Assembly (NCBI GenBank): GCA_963575745.1
Contig: CAUYUJ010014171.1
Location: 1,652,005 to 1,716,004, forward strand
DNA: 64,000 nt
Source: Prorocentrum cordatum
Taxonomy: Eukaryota > Sar > Dinophyceae > Prorocentrales > Prorocentraceae
Direction of reading: 5' to 3'
This document shows, in pieces, positions 20,962-35,260 of the stretch (the first letter of the stretch is position 1; every line of letters begins with the position of its first letter). The notes under the pieces are model-generated. The model saw nothing but the letters and a program-made list of their open reading frames with translations. It made no database searches and was not told the origin of the DNA. A program made the position numbers and the translations under genes.

Positions 20962-21704
20962 GCGCGCAACGGGCACTGTCGGCATATGGAGGTGAGGATG
21001 AGGATTATGAGGGCGAGGAGGAGGATGGGGAGGATGATGAGGAGGATGAGCATGTGGAGGGGAAGGAATGAGGAGGATGGTGAGGATTAGTGCGAGGTTG
21101 GATGGAACGCTGGCCGATGATATGAACGGTAGTGGCGATGGTCTTGCCTGGCGGTCGCGCGGCTCGCACGGACGACGAGGAGGATGAAAGTCAAATATGT
21201 TGAAGGGTTCTCTTGGATGCGGGCGCTGCAGCGCTGGCGCCTTTGTGTTCAACGTTTGCATCGCCATCATGATCACGATGCAGCGCTGCAGCGCTCGCTT
21301 TCCTGGATGGTGGCGTAGATATTGCGTGCTGTTGTGTTCCGATGCAGCGCTGCAGCGCCTGTCAGATTTGTGGCACCGTTGTAGCGTTGGCGCGTTTGTG
21401 AGTGTGCAGTTGCAGCCGCGGTGTCCATGTATTGCGTGACGTGCTCGTCTTGAGTGCCAGTCGCTTCTCGTCGATACGCGCTGCAGCGCCATCATTCGTG
21501 ATGTCGAGCGTTGTCTCCCGCATGGTTGTTGCCAAGTCACGCGCTGCAGCGCTGTGATTCACTCATGTTGCGCGTTGCCGATGGCATGCCCTCCTCTCCC
21601 TCCTCCTCATCCTCCTCCCCACTTGGCTCGCGCGTCGCAGCCGCCATCGTTCGTTGCAGCGGGTGCTGGCAACGGACCTCCTCCGCCTCCTCACTGGGCT
21701 CGCA

Positions 21705-22135
21705 ATGGCGGCGCGCCGCTGCGACAAGCCGTTCGGAGCGCAAGCGCGCGTCGACCGTCGCGACGAGTTGCGCGAGGCCCGCGCGAGAGCGACGGCGACT
21801 GCTACAGCAGAGGTGAAGGAGGCGCGGGAGAACGCCAGGAAAGCGGAGAAGCAGGTGCAGATCCGCACCGCGGAGCTGCAGGTGGATGAGGAGGCGGATG
21901 AGAAGGAGGACGGTGGGGTTCATGAGTGCGGCAGGCTACTCCCCCGCTGCAGCGGGGGAGAAGGACGACAGGGGGGATGATCAGGAGGAGGTGGAAGGCG
22001 ATGATGTGGGAGGATGAGGAGTATGAGTAGCAGGGTCGGGGTCAGATGGACATCGCCGCTTCGGACGTGGCCAACCAGAAACTCAACGAGGCGTTGACCT
22101 CGCTGCGGAACGCCAAGAAGATGAAGGTGACCTGA
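21705..22135 (+). CDS. small two-exon coiled-coil protein, 88 aa
   Basis: Exon 1 (21705-21881) starts MAARRCDKPFG and is Ala/Arg/Glu-rich (AEVKEARENARKAEKQ). The GT-AG intron 21882-22045 contains a 22-bp palindrome. Exon 2 (22046-22135) starts MDIAASDVANQKLNEALTSL and ends NAKKMKVT. Both exons are in phase 0. Heptad-like spacing suggests a coiled coil. Intron assignment rests on frame and splice dinucleotides only. 20962-21704 holds GGA-rich sequence and palindromes at 21224, 21281, 21346, 21479 and 21542, with no supportable gene. 22136-22790 holds palindromes at 22231, 22298 and 22658 and a GGA tract (22430-22565). Confidence 0.4.
21939..21960. repeat. 22-bp perfect CTGCAG-centred palindrome in an intron
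   Basis: Left arm CTCCCCCG, core CTGCAG region, right arm exactly complementary; the next base pair (A/A) breaks the symmetry. Confidence 0.9.
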
Positions 22136-22790
22136 GTGAGGTCGGCCTCGGCGACCGCCTGCTGAAGCATGCTGGTTCGATTGATTGGTAAAGGCTGGAG
22201 GGAACGTGGTTGAGCGTGTTGTTTGAGTTGCGCTGCAGCGCTTCTCCGTGGACCACGGTTGAAAGTTTGCGCGCGGATCATGATGTGTTAATGTGTTGCG
22301 CTGCAGCGCAGTTTCGCTTGCAGTTTCTCGTTGGATGGTGATGTGGCGGATGATGAGGGCGAGTGATATTGATGCTGTTGACGATGAAGGTGATGGTGAC
22401 GGGGAGGATGAAGGGACGGGAGACGGATGATGAGGAGGATGGGTAGGTTGAGGAGGAGGATGGGGAGGATGAGGGGGCGCATGGGGAGGAGGAGGAGGAG
22501 GAGGGGGAGGAGGAGGGGGAGGAGGAGGAGGAGGAGGAGGTATAGGAGGGGGAGGAAGAGGAGGAGGACGATGGGGGATGGCGAGCAGATTGTCATCATT
22601 GAACGTTAGCGGCGCTGTAGCGCCATGTGCTCCCAGACTGTTGCTTGGCAGTTGGCGCTGCAGCGCGCATTTGGTTGCTCTCCACGCGGCGCAGCCTCAT
22701 TTCCATCCGTAGTCGCCGCGGCCCCTAGCGGAGGGGCCCCTCCGCGCGCGCGCAGCGACGGAGGCAAGCTTGCCTCGGGAACGCGCGCGA

Positions 22791-25345
<2,555 letters not shown>

Positions 25346-25763
25346 AAACGTGGATTCCTTACTGGCGCTGCAGCGCACTTTTTTACATTGCTAAATGCTT
25401 CGGTGCTGCAGCACCTGAACGTTGCATGGTCGACGACTCCTCTTCTCCGCCTTGAAAACGTGGATTCCTTCTGCATGGCGCTGTAGCGCACCTTTTTCAT
25501 TGGCACTTCGGTGCTGCAGCACCTGAACAGTGCATGGTCGCCGATTCCTCTTCTCCGCCTCGTTCCTCCTCCTCCTCTTGCGCTGCAGCGCTAATGTCGT
25601 TGATCAGTGGTGCGGTCGTTCAAACTCCTCCTTCCCCGCATCCTCCCCCTTCTCCCCCTCCTCCTCCTGCTCCTACTGCTGCTCCTCCTCCTCATCTTGC
25701 TCCCCCCCCCCTTCTCCTCTCCCCCCCATCCTCTGACGAGGGGGGGAGGGTGGAGGAGGGGGA

Positions 25764-25794
<31 letters not shown>

Positions 25795-26383
25795 GAGGAG
25801 GAGGAGGAGGAGAGGAGGAGCGTGGGGGAGGAGAGAGGAGGAGCATGAGGAGGAGGGAAAACGACGAGATAGCTCAGAGCGAGTGGAGGTTGGGAGGAGG
25901 ATGGGGGGGGGGGGGAGGAGGAGGAGGAGGAGGGGGAGGAGGAGGAGGAGGAGGAGGAGGGGAGGGAGGATGAGGTTGGGAGGAGGAGGAGGAATGAGGA
26001 GGAGTAGGAGGAGGAGGAGGAGGAGGAGGAGAGAGGAGAGAGAGAGGTGCTAGGAGGAATGTGGCAGGAGGAGAGGAGGAGGAGGGGAGGAGGTGGAGAG
26101 AGGAGGAGGAGGAGGAGGAGGAGGAGGAGGGGATGAGGGGAGGAGGAGGACGAGGGAGGAGCGGAGGGTTAGGAGGACGAGGAGGAGGATGAGGAGGAGG
26201 AGGACGAGGGAGGAGTATATGATGATGACGAGAGGAGGAGGGCGAGAGGAGGAGGCGGAGAGGAGGAGGAGGAGGAGGAGGAGGAGGAGGAGGAGGAGGA
26301 GGAGGAGGAGGAGGAGGAGGAGAGGGAGGAGGAGGAGGAGGAGGAGGATAGAAGGAGGGGGGAGGAGGAGACGCCGCCCGCGC
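25346..26383. repeat. palindromes, a short duplication and a 640-bp polypurine tract
   Basis: 25346-25600 has palindromes at 25364, 25404, 25510 and 25579 and a partial duplication (GGTGCTGCAGCACCTGAAC occurs near 25404 and 25510). From about 25740 to 26380 the + strand is almost only GGA/GAG. Frames read here on either strand are low-complexity artefacts. Confidence 0.85.
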
Positions 26384-26439
26384 GCGTGCGGCTTACAGGC
26401 CGCGCGGGGAGCGCGCCCTCCCTTTTCCCTTTGCTTCGC

Positions 26440-26825
26440 GGCTCGGGATCGCCATCGAAAAACATATCAAGACATGTTTTTCGATGGCGACCCCGAGCCA
26501 TGGGGCAGTCTCCTCTCGGAGGACCCCTCGGGGATGTCGGGGATCCTCCTCGACATCCCCGAGGGGTGGGACGGGCTCGGCAGCCATCGGCCCGTCGCAC
26601 GTCGTCGTCTCCCAACCCTCTGGGTTGTGGACGACGGCTACGTGCGGTGGGCCGCTCTGGCTGCCGAGCGGCGCGCGGGGCCCCCCCCGCCGCCCGCGCC
26701 AGCGGCAATGCCGCTGGAGATGGCGGCGCAGAGCGCGGCGCAGGCGAACTTCGCCTGCGCCGCGCTCAGCCGCGCCAGGCTGCCGCTCGACGCGGCGGCC
26801 CTGCAGGGCCGCCGCGTCGAGCGGC
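26440..26825. repeat. cluster of strong hairpins ending in a 44-bp perfect palindrome
   Basis: Stem-loops follow one another: 26440-26465 with 26474-26499 (26-bp stem, one mismatch, 8-nt loop); 26523-26539 with 26551-26567 (17-bp stem, loop 11 nt); a weaker stem at about 26597-26644; a 14-bp stem near 26735-26763; and 26782-26825, a 44-bp palindrome with no mismatch and CTGCAG at its exact centre (26801-26806). Because of the symmetry similar peptides (DMFFDGDPEP) are read on both strands, so no gene is called here. Confidence 0.88.
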
Positions 26826-26864
26826 CGTCTTGGGCTGAGGCGCGCCCGTCGCCGCCTCCGCCGC

Positions 26865-27050
26865 CGCCTCCCCCTTTCCTCCTCCTCCTCATCCTCCTCC
26901 CCGTCCTCCTCCTACTCCTCCTCCTCCTCGACATCTCCTCCTCCTTCTCCTCCTCCTCCTCCTCCTTCTCCTCCTCCTCCTCTCTCCCCCTCCTCTCTCC
27001 TCCTCCTCCTCCTCCTCCTCCTCTTCCTCCTCCTCCTTCTCCTTCTCAGA
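26865..27050. repeat. polypyrimidine CTC/CTT tract
   Basis: Almost pure C/T on the + strand. It mirrors the polypurine tract on the other side of the hairpin cluster, so the cluster is flanked by complementary tracts. Confidence 0.9.
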
Positions 27051-27051
27051 G

Positions 27052-27402
27052 TCCGCTAACCACTTAGTAAGTCCGCTAACCACTTAGTAAGTAAGCTAGC
27101 TAGCGGACTTACTATGTGGTTACTAAGTGGTTAGTAAGTGGTTACTGGGTGGTTACTAAGTGGCAGCTAAGTGGTTACTAAGTGGTTAGTAAGTGGTAGC
27201 TAGAGTGGGGACTTAGCGAGCTAACCTCGACTAGAGACTTAGCAAGGTTAGCCTCCAGCTATAAGTGGTTAGTATCTCCTACTAACCAGTTGTAGCTGGT
27301 TATACAATTTACATCCTACTTACAACACTTATAACCTACTTACAACTCACTTGTACGTACATACTAAATCCTCTAACCCCTTAGTATCCGCGCTAACCAC
27401 CT
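27052..27402. repeat. right subterminal ACTTA/TAAGT-rich zone
   Basis: About 350 bp of CCACTTAGTAAGT, GTGGTTACTAAG, CTTATAACC and related motifs in both orientations, matching the composition of 9408-9650. Confidence 0.65.
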
Positions 27403-27425
27403 AGCAGCCGCCGCGGCCATCCAAG
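27403..27425 (-). repeat. right terminal inverted repeat
   Basis: CCGCCGCGGCCATCCAAG (27408-27425) is the exact reverse complement of 9385-9402. Confidence 0.78.
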
Positions 27426-27429
27426 AGGG

Positions 27430-28240
27430 ACCCCAAACCGGATTTTTGACGCCCCCCCGGCTGCCCCGGACGACCCACCCCCGAACTCATCAGGGGCGGT
27501 CCGGGCTCCCCAGGCTCGGTCTGGAGCCCCAAGACAGCCCGTCAAGCCTCTCAAGACACCTCGAAGACGGTCCAAGAGAGCCTAGAGTCGCCGAATGATC
27601 GATTCAAGACGCCCAAAATGGGCCCAAGACGGCCCAAGAAGCCGCGAAGACACTGCAAGAGGCCTCCAAAAAGTCTCCCAGGAAGTCCCGGGGACGCCAA
27701 AAGCTTCAAATTCTTTTCTAAAAGCGTACATTTTTAGCATATACGACGTTTCGGCCTTCACGGCGTTGGAAGCCGTCCAAGAGGCACCCAAGACCGCCTC
27801 AAGACGGCCTAAGAGGCTCCCAAGAGGCCGCCAAGACGGCCCAAGAGCGCTTTAAGACGGCCCAAGAGTGCCCCAAGACAGCCCCAAGAAAGGCCGACGA
27901 AGGGGACCTCGAACCGAGAATTCGAATTCTCCGCCCGAGAAGGCTCCCAGGAAGCCCCAAGAGGCGCCCAAGAGGGTCCCAGAGGCCCCCAAAAGACACC
28001 CAAGAGCCCCAAAACGCCTCCAAGAGGCCCAAAAGAGGCCCCCAAACAGCCCCCAAGAGCCTTCGAAACTACCTCCAAGAAGCTGGCGAGAAGCCCCCCC
28101 ACGATTACTTAGGCGATCGTCGCAGGGTCTCACTCCTTCTGGGCGCCGACACCCGCTTGCCTGGGATGCAAAAGCGTGTGAGATGGTTGGCTGCCCCCTG
28201 CCCCTGTCCCCCTCACCAAAATTCCCAAATCCAGTTTGAA
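27430..28240. repeat. degenerate CCAAGACGGCCCAAGAGG-type minisatellite
   Basis: From about 27540 to 28080 the sequence repeats units like CAAGACGGCC and CCCAAGAGGCC with drift. The Trp/Gly/Leu-rich frames on the - strand (WGPLLGLLEAFWG and similar) come from this repeat and are not called as genes. An AT-richer island at 27700-27750 is unexplained. Confidence 0.7.
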
Positions 28241-31200
28241 ACCATCACGCGACGTCGAAGGCACACTGTCCCCATATCCTGAGTCGCCCGAAGCCCCCCG
28301 GCACGTGGTGACCGCGAGCGTAGCTTCCGAACGGAACTTCAGGGGTCGGCGGATGTGGCGTAAGTCTTAAAAATAATTGTTGTTTGTGTATGTTCGTGTG
28401 TGGCTGTGTGTGATTGTGTGTGTGTGTTGTGTGTGTGTGTGTGTGTGTTCGTGTGTCTGTGTTTTCGTGTGTGGATGTGAGTGTGCTTGTGTGTTTGTGT
28501 TCTCGTGTGTGTGCGTGCGTGCGTGCGTGTGTGTATGTTTGAATGCGCGCGTGTATGTAATCGAGCGTCGACCACAACGACGACGGACATGGGCAATTTC
28601 TCTCGGGTCCCGCCTGCTTGCCCTGGCTGCTCGACACCCGGGCCAGGTACTTGGACTCGATTGCTGCCCTCTTTGCCTTCAGCTCGTCCTGCGATGTCGT
28701 CGGCGTCGTCGCCGCGGTCGTCGTCAACGTCATCGTCATGTTGGTAGTCGTCGCGGTCGTCGCGGTCGCCGTCTTCGGTCGCCGTCGTGGTTGCTGCTAT
28801 CGTGGTGGCCATGCACCGCTGTCGGCTGGACGCGCCCCCGCCCACTGTGGGGGCGGGGGCTGTCCCCGCAACGGCAGCACCACAGACCTGGCCGTGGCCT
28901 CCTAGTCCTGCTCGTCGTGCTGCTCCTCCCTCCACCATATGAGCGTTTTTCTCATTCGGCTTTACGACACTGGGCGGACGGAGGGGGGGGGAGGGCGGGG
29001 GGTCTGGCTTTGGACCCTCTGCTTCATGCGACTGTTTGCAAAAGTGCGTCCTATGGGGTAAAACCCCGCCTGCTCGAAACAGGCGCCAAAAACAGCCAAG
29101 ACCTACTCCAGGAGGGGAGGGAGGCGGGGGGGTGCGAGGGCCCGCGCCGATCGGCAAAACAACGAATCAGAAAACGACGCCATACATGAGACGCGTCAGG
29201 GTGCCTCCCGCTCCTCCTCACCAAGCTCCTCCTTCTCCTCCTTTTTCCTGTTTCTCCCCTCGCCCGCTCCCTCCCCCAGCCTCCTCCTCTCCTCCTCCTC
29301 CTCCTCCTCCCTCCCTCCTCCTCCCTCTTCTCCTCCTCCCTCCTCCCACCTCCCCTCCTCCTTCTCCTCCCTCCTCCTCCCCCTCCCTCCCCCTCCTCTT
29401 TCTCCTCCTCCTCATCCTCCTCCTCCTCCTCCGGTTCCCCTCCTTCCCCTCTTCCCTCTCCCCCCTCCTCACCCTTCTCTCCTTCCCTCTACCCCTCCCC
29501 TCCTCCTCCTCCTCCTCTCCTCCTCCTCCTCCTCCTCCTCCTCCTCCTCCTCCTCCTACGGTCTTCCGCAGCCCTGGCACCCGTTGATCATTGCGGCGGG
29601 TGTCCACCAGGACGAGGCGTGTGAGGGAAGGTCTCGCCAGAACACGTTGGAGCCTCCACGAGTGTGCGGGCGACGCGGCCCTGACCCAGACCGTGGGAAT
29701 GCCGCGCGGCGCAAAGAACTTTCGCCCCCAGGCGGGGAGGAAAAAAGGAGAAAGTGTGAGAGAGAGAGAGAGAGAGCAGAGGGGCAGGGAGAGAGGGGGG
29801 CGCGAACAGGACGGAGGGGGCAGCAGCAACAGCAGCCCCGCGGCTATCAACGCGCGCGCGGCAAAGCGAACTCGCCAAAAACGTATCGACGTACCGTGGC
29901 AACTTCTCAACTCCCTTCTCCTCCTCCTCCTCCTCCTCCACCTCCTGCTCCTCCTCAGAGGGCGGAGGGAGATGAGGGATCTCTGTGGGGCCTCACCCCG
30001 TCCTATACAATGTGTCCCCTGTTCCCCCCGCCCGTCCTTGCAAGGAAGCGGAAGAGAGAGAGAGAGGGATGAATACTGCAGGTTGGTGCGGCATCGGCGC
30101 GCGCAAAGTTTTTGACACCACTTCGATCGCGGCTCCGATCGTTCAGGGTTGAATTCCGTCTGGTCCAGTGGCGTCTTCGTGTCCTTCGGCGCTTCCGCGT
30201 CGCAGAATTCAACCTTGAACGCCTTCGCCGGCATCGCCGGCGCGCCAAAGCTGCATGAACCTACCGTACATTGGCTTTCCTTTGTTCTGAGGTTTAACAT
30301 GTGCTATAAGGCTCTAGGCAACTCTCAGAAGGGGCCAAGCTTCCTTCCCCTGGGGAAGAAGAGGAATAGGATGGGGATGAGCATTGGGAAGTAGGAACAT
30401 GTCATGCGTTCGCTAGTTTCTAGGTTTTAGGAGTTTCTGTGAGACCCGTGGCGGTTCTAAGAAATGTCCTCCCCTCCTCCTCCTCCTCCACCTGGTTTGC
30501 CCAACCCCCTCCAGGCCAACGTCAACCTCACTTTTCCCAACCCTCCTGTGTTGGGTACTCGTTTTGAATAGAGCAGTGTGATCGCCCCGTCCTCCTTCTC
30601 CTCCTCCCCTCTCCTCCCCTCCTCCTCTCCTGTCTCCTGTGTTCCCCTCTCCTCTTCTCTCGTGCCGTCGGGCTGCGATCTGCGAAACTGTCGCCACTTC
30701 GGCGGGCTCCTGGGAGGCCCAGCGGAGGTACGTCCAACGCGGACCACCTCGAGACCTCGCCGCCCCCTGGGGGGCTTGCCATCTGCGCAACTGTCGCCAC
30801 TTTCGTGGGCTCCTGGGAGGCCCAGCGGAGGTACGTCCAACGCGGACCACCTCGAGACCTCGCCGCCCCGTGGGGGGCTTGCCATCTGCGCAACTGTCGT
30901 GTATGTGCGAGGGCTGAGGTCGTACACGTCGTTTTTGTTTCTAATCGTGTTCATTTCTAATTGTGTTTGTTTCTAATTGGTCCTGGCCCCATAGTGGCCA
31001 GGAAGAGGCCCAGGATAGAACAATTAGAAATACAATGATCTGCCCCCCCCAAAAAAATTAAAGAACTCTCGAATAATGAGAAATGAACAATGTGTAGACG
31101 TTCGCGAAAAAAAACGCTGAGGGCGTTTTTGTTGCCCTGCTTGCAACTTCGGGCGCTCTTGTTGTTACGTTGTGTGGGATCCGGGATCGGACCGTGGCCC

Positions 31201-31330
31201 GCCTGCTTGCTGTCCGATGGTTAAAACAACTTTTTGGGTATCATCATGTCGCCTGCAAGGGCTGAACCTAGACGGTGTTTTTCGTTTTCGTTTTGTTATG
31301 ATTTTCCTTCGTTTTGTCTTCAATCCGCCT
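28241..31330. other. intergenic stretch with microsatellites and decayed coding fragments
   Basis: 28380-28550 is a GT microsatellite. 29205-29560 is a CTC tract. On the - strand a possible exon (about 28683-28610, QDELKAKRAAIESKYLARV after a CAG) and another coding-like segment near 30240-30130 (KAFKVEFCDAEAPKDTK) stand alone without neighbours I can join. 30940-31250 is AT-richer with nothing recognised. Confidence 0.5.
30686..30899. repeat. 103-bp tandem duplication
   Basis: The unit starting AACTGTCGCCACTT recurs at 30789 and starts again at 30892, giving two nearly identical 103-bp copies and the beginning of a third. Confidence 0.88.
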
Positions 31331-31399
31331 TTACCACAAAACGACATCGAACCGAAAACGGCCCACGAAATCGCCAAAACACCGTTTAGGTCCAGCCCT

Positions 31400-32344
31400 G
31401 TCGCCTGCTTGACGCCCTGCTTGTGAGGAGCAGTTTTTCAACGTTTGCGCCGATTCTTCGGTGACAAGAGGGGGGTCCAGAAACATGCCCTCAGCGCCAT
31501 CAACAACAACGAAGTCCGAGGTGCCCAAGCCGACCGCGGTATGGCCCAAGAAGACCACAAGGGTAAAACAAACTCACACGACAAAAACGTGCCACTCGTC
31601 AGCATGAATGGTGGAAGAACCGAATCAGCATCTGCGCCATGCTCGCTCCAAGAACGCACGCTGCTGTACGTGCATCGCCATCGCCAGGCAAGGCCCCCCT
31701 TCGTCGGGCAAACTGCTTTCTGTGTGTTCCGGTGGCGGCTCCTGCGCTCTCTGCTCCTCGCGCATCGCCGCCTGCCGCCAGTCGGGCTCCTCCTCGCGCT
31801 GCTGCTCGAGCTCCTTGCGCTTCACGCCTGCGATGAAGGGGACGCCCCCGACGCGCACGGTGTGCTGCCCGCTTGACTTGCAGTAGTCCTTGCCAGGGGG
31901 GGTGCAGCCGGTTCCGAACTCCAGTCTCGTTTTACATGCAATCCAAAACAACAGTGCGGCTTCTTCTTTCCCTGGGGCGGGCGGGCTGGCGCCAGAAGTC
32001 GCCGCCCTCAGCGCTAGGATCAGCTCGTGCGCGAGGGGCGGGCGCTGGCGGGAGGCGCTGTCGCGGCTTGCCCAGCTGCGAGCGGGGAGGCTCGAGTCGA
32101 GCGCCATCTCGCTGGCAGTGCCGGATGCGTCGCGCGCGGGTCTCTTGCTTGGCGAGGGGGGGGGGGCGGGGGGACACCATGACACCCGAATCGCGGCGGA
32201 AGGTTTCTGGCAATGCCCGGCCTCTGGGGCCCCTCGCCGAGCCCTGGGACCGTCAAAAAACGGCTCGGGATGAAAAGCCGGCCTTGGGGAATGGGTCGGG
32301 ACTTCTTGGGGCCCCGCACTGAACAAATGATGAGGGCACTGCAT
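31400..32344 (-). pseudogene. decayed coding sequence, unassigned
   Basis: On the - strand the segment 32070-31630 reads as a plausible protein (KEEAALLFWIACKTRL, GGVPFIAGVKRKELEQQ, WRQAAMREEQRAQEPPP). It stops at 31625, and related-looking sequence resumes in another frame at about 31540-31430 (HTAVGLGTSDFVVVDGAEG, FLDPPLVTEESAQ). I infer at least one frameshift or a missing intron. No family is assigned; it could be another retroelement fragment. Confidence 0.35.
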
Positions 32345-32639
32345 GTCTGGGGCTCTAATTAGGTCGGGCCTGTCCCCCTACAGGGGTATATTGGGCGACA
32401 AAGTGAAGTATTCAAAACATACTCCAAATAGTCAAGACATCGTCCCCATACTATTTTTGACTATTCTTGGATATCCCTCCTGTAGAGGGACAGGCCCAAC
32501 TTAAGGGTATAAAGAGCGCTGGGTGAGGAACGGAGCCCCTCGTTGGCCTCAGACGCGCCAGGTGGCACTAGGAGCACAGGAGGGGCAGCGAAGTGAGGGA
32601 CCTGAAGAACAGCGAGCCCCCCTCCGTATCGTCATGTCG

Positions 32640-32980
32640 GCGTCTTGACCGTAGCGTGAGGGGGGAGGAAGGAGGAAGAGGAGGAGGAGGAGGAGGAGGA
32701 GGAGGAGGAGGAGGAGGGGGAGGAGGAGGAGGAGGAGGGGGGGGAGGAGGAGGAGGAGGAAGAGGAGGAGGGAGGAGGAGGAGGAGGAGGAGGAGGAGGA
32801 GGAGGAGGAGGAGGAGGGGGGGGGAGGAGGAGGAGGAGGAGAAGGAGGAGGAGGATGAGGAGGAGTAGGAGGAGGAGGAGGAGGAAGAGGAGGAGGAGGA
32901 GGAGGAGGAGGAGGAGGGGGGGGAGGAAGGAGGGGGAGGAGGAGGAGGAAGTGAAGGTGGAGGAGGAGGAGGACCAGAGT
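32640..32980. repeat. 340-bp GGA polypurine tract
   Basis: Almost uninterrupted GGA/GAG units on the + strand. Long proline, serine or glycine frames here are artefacts. Confidence 0.95.
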
Positions 32981-32999
32981 AAGCCCACGATGCGTCGAT

Positions 33000-34145
33000 G
33001 ATGAGGTGCCCCCTCCTCAGAAGCCCCACAGGCATTCCTGTTCGCTCCGGGACGCGCCCCCTCGAGAGAGGGGCGCACCGTGGGCCACGCTGTGTGTGTG
33101 TGCCGGGCAGGCGAAGAGCGCGGTTTTGGCAGCCCTGCGCTCTTCGAGCTGCGAGGGCCACGAAAAAGCATGACCATGACATGCGAGGGCCCAGCGCCAG
33201 CCGAGCACCGGGCTCGAGAGAAGGAGCCGCCCGCCATCACATCGGCGCAGCTGCTGCTCAACACTTTCTACACTTCGGGTCATCCCCCTCCTGAGAAGGA
33301 ACCACGCCACGTCCGCGACTTTGTGCGTTGCGCTCGTACAGATATGGGGCCGCTTTGTTCGAGGCTGCCCCAAACGAAAGTCCCATTCTGAGAAGGAGCC
33401 ACTCCCCGTCCGTGACTCTCTGTTGCGATCGTAGAGATGTCGGGCCGCTTTGCCTGAGGTTGCCCCAAAACGAGAGCCCCATGTCGACAACGAGCCGTCG
33501 TCCGTCCTCGCATGCCGCCCCCTGGTAGCTCGTGAGCAGTTCTGAAACAGACGTGTGCGGCGCTGCGGCGAGAGAGCCGCTCTGAGACCTAACCGCGAGA
33601 AAACTCTGAGAAAACTGGAGAAAACTCTGAGAAAACTCTGAGAAAACTGGTGAAAACTCTGACCTAACCTGCAGCTGGTGAAAACTCTGAGCAAAGGAAT
33701 GCGCGTGGGACCGATGCGAGGATCGTCTTTGGAAACGGGCACGCCCTCCACCCGTGGAGCTGTGGTGAGATCTGCGCACGGCTGTGCATCCTTTGGGCCC
33801 GTGGACGCATCTGCGACGAGTGTGCGCGGCACCAAGGCGGGAACCACAGGTGGACAACGACTTGCCATCCGTGCAGCTGTTGCAAGGCTGTAAGGCGCAT
33901 GCGCGGGGTGCGCATTCGAGAGCCCGATTTTGCAGAGGGTCCGCCATGGAGCTTGCGGGAACTGTGGGAAGTGCGCGGCGCTGGAACGAGAACCACATGT
34001 TGAAAACGACTCGCCCTCAATCAGTGCAACTGTTGGAAATGTGTGGAAATGGGCGATCCCAACGCTAAGGCGAAAACCACATGTTGAAAACCCTGCGCCT
34101 TCGATCCGTGCCACCATTGGATGCGACAAACTTCAACAGCTGTAA
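33000..34145. repeat. degenerate repeats with GAAAACTCTGA and ACCACATGTTGAAAAC units
   Basis: 33600-33690 is a short minisatellite of GAAAACTCTGAGAAAACT. Diverged copies of GAGAACCACATGTTGAAAAC lie near 33841, 33990 and 34072, and one more diverged near 33470. No gene is supported. Confidence 0.6.
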
Positions 34146-34499
34146 ACACATCCCAGGAGGAAAGAGACATGGGATCCGGTGGGTGGGATGGGGGAACGTA
34201 GGGAGGAACATATGGAAAACGAGGATATATGCGGAATAGAAGGGGAGGGGGGAGGAGGGTTAAAGTGATGAAACATTGAAATGATGACGAGGAGAACGAG
34301 GAGGCAGCAGGGACTATTACATTATGGCATAACGTCCCCTACGCAGATATGCACACTCATCCATCTAAATGTGTGCAAATACACATGCACATTGAGATTT
34401 ACATGTCCCCCGTGATCTGCCTTTCCTCACGGAATTTGCAAGAAGGGGCAAACTTAACAAGGCCACGATGCACGCCGTACCCATGCTGTATGCTTGAAG

Positions 34500-35260
34500 C
34501 GGTGGCAGTTGAATACTTGGGTGTCGTATTAGAGGCAGGGCCTGCGTAAGAATGGGTGGCGTGATGGAAACCAATGGCGTGTACTACAATAATGCTGTCA
34601 TTTTACGTTTTGGGCTGATGCTTCTGTGTACTTGGGTGTTGTGATGGATGCGGAGGCTGTGTAGTACATGGGTGGCGCATTGGAAACATATCACGCTTAG
34701 TCTATGGTTCGGATGCTGCTGAATACTTTGTTGTTGTCGTGGAGGCGGCGCCTGTGTAGTACATGGGTGCCACGTTGGGTACGGAGCGTGCCTAGTACCG
34801 AACGGGTTCAGATGGGTCAGAGGCTGTTGAGTACGCTGGTGTTGTGTTCGAGTCGCATGCTGTGTAGTACATGGGTGTAGCGTTGGAAACGTAGGCTGCG
34901 CAATCCAATGTTGTTTTTGAGGTGAAAGTGGGGCGGATTGCTGTTCAGTGCGTGGGTGTCGTCTTGCATGCGGAGTCCGCAGGCAATGTATTACATGAGT
35001 GCTGTGTTTGAACGGACGGGGGCCATTCTAATGTTCTGTTGGCTTGCAACTGGGGTGGAAGCTGTCGATTAGTTGGGCGATGTGGTGGATGCGGAGACGG
35101 TGTATTACATGGTACTGTGCAGGAGACGAGGAGTGTCCAGTATAACGTACTGTGAAGGTGCACTCGGATCGCAAATGGTTGAGTAATTATTTGGGTGTTG
35201 TGTTGGAGCCGGGGGCTATGTACTACGTGGGTTGGAAGCGGAGACTGGCTGATGCCATAT
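34500..35260. repeat. degenerate tandem satellite, seven copies of about 95-124 bp
   Basis: Each copy holds a TTGAGTACTTGGGTGTTGTG-like block and a GTAGTACATGGGTG-like block. The second block starts at 34546, 34661, 34756, 34864, 34988, 35102 and 35220. No reading frame is preserved across copies. Confidence 0.7.

Noticed and set aside
26093-27067. 324-aa + strand frame and overlapping antisense frames
   Set aside because: It reads through purine tract, hairpins and pyrimidine tract. The same peptide appears on both strands because of the inverted repeat.
27799-28133. Trp/Gly/Leu-rich - strand frames
   Set aside because: They follow the CCAAGACGGCC minisatellite in three frames equally.
28339-29157. 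272-aa - strand frame
   Set aside because: Low-complexity Asp/Thr/His composition from microsatellites; only the QDELKAKRAAIESKY piece looks like protein and could not be joined to other exons.
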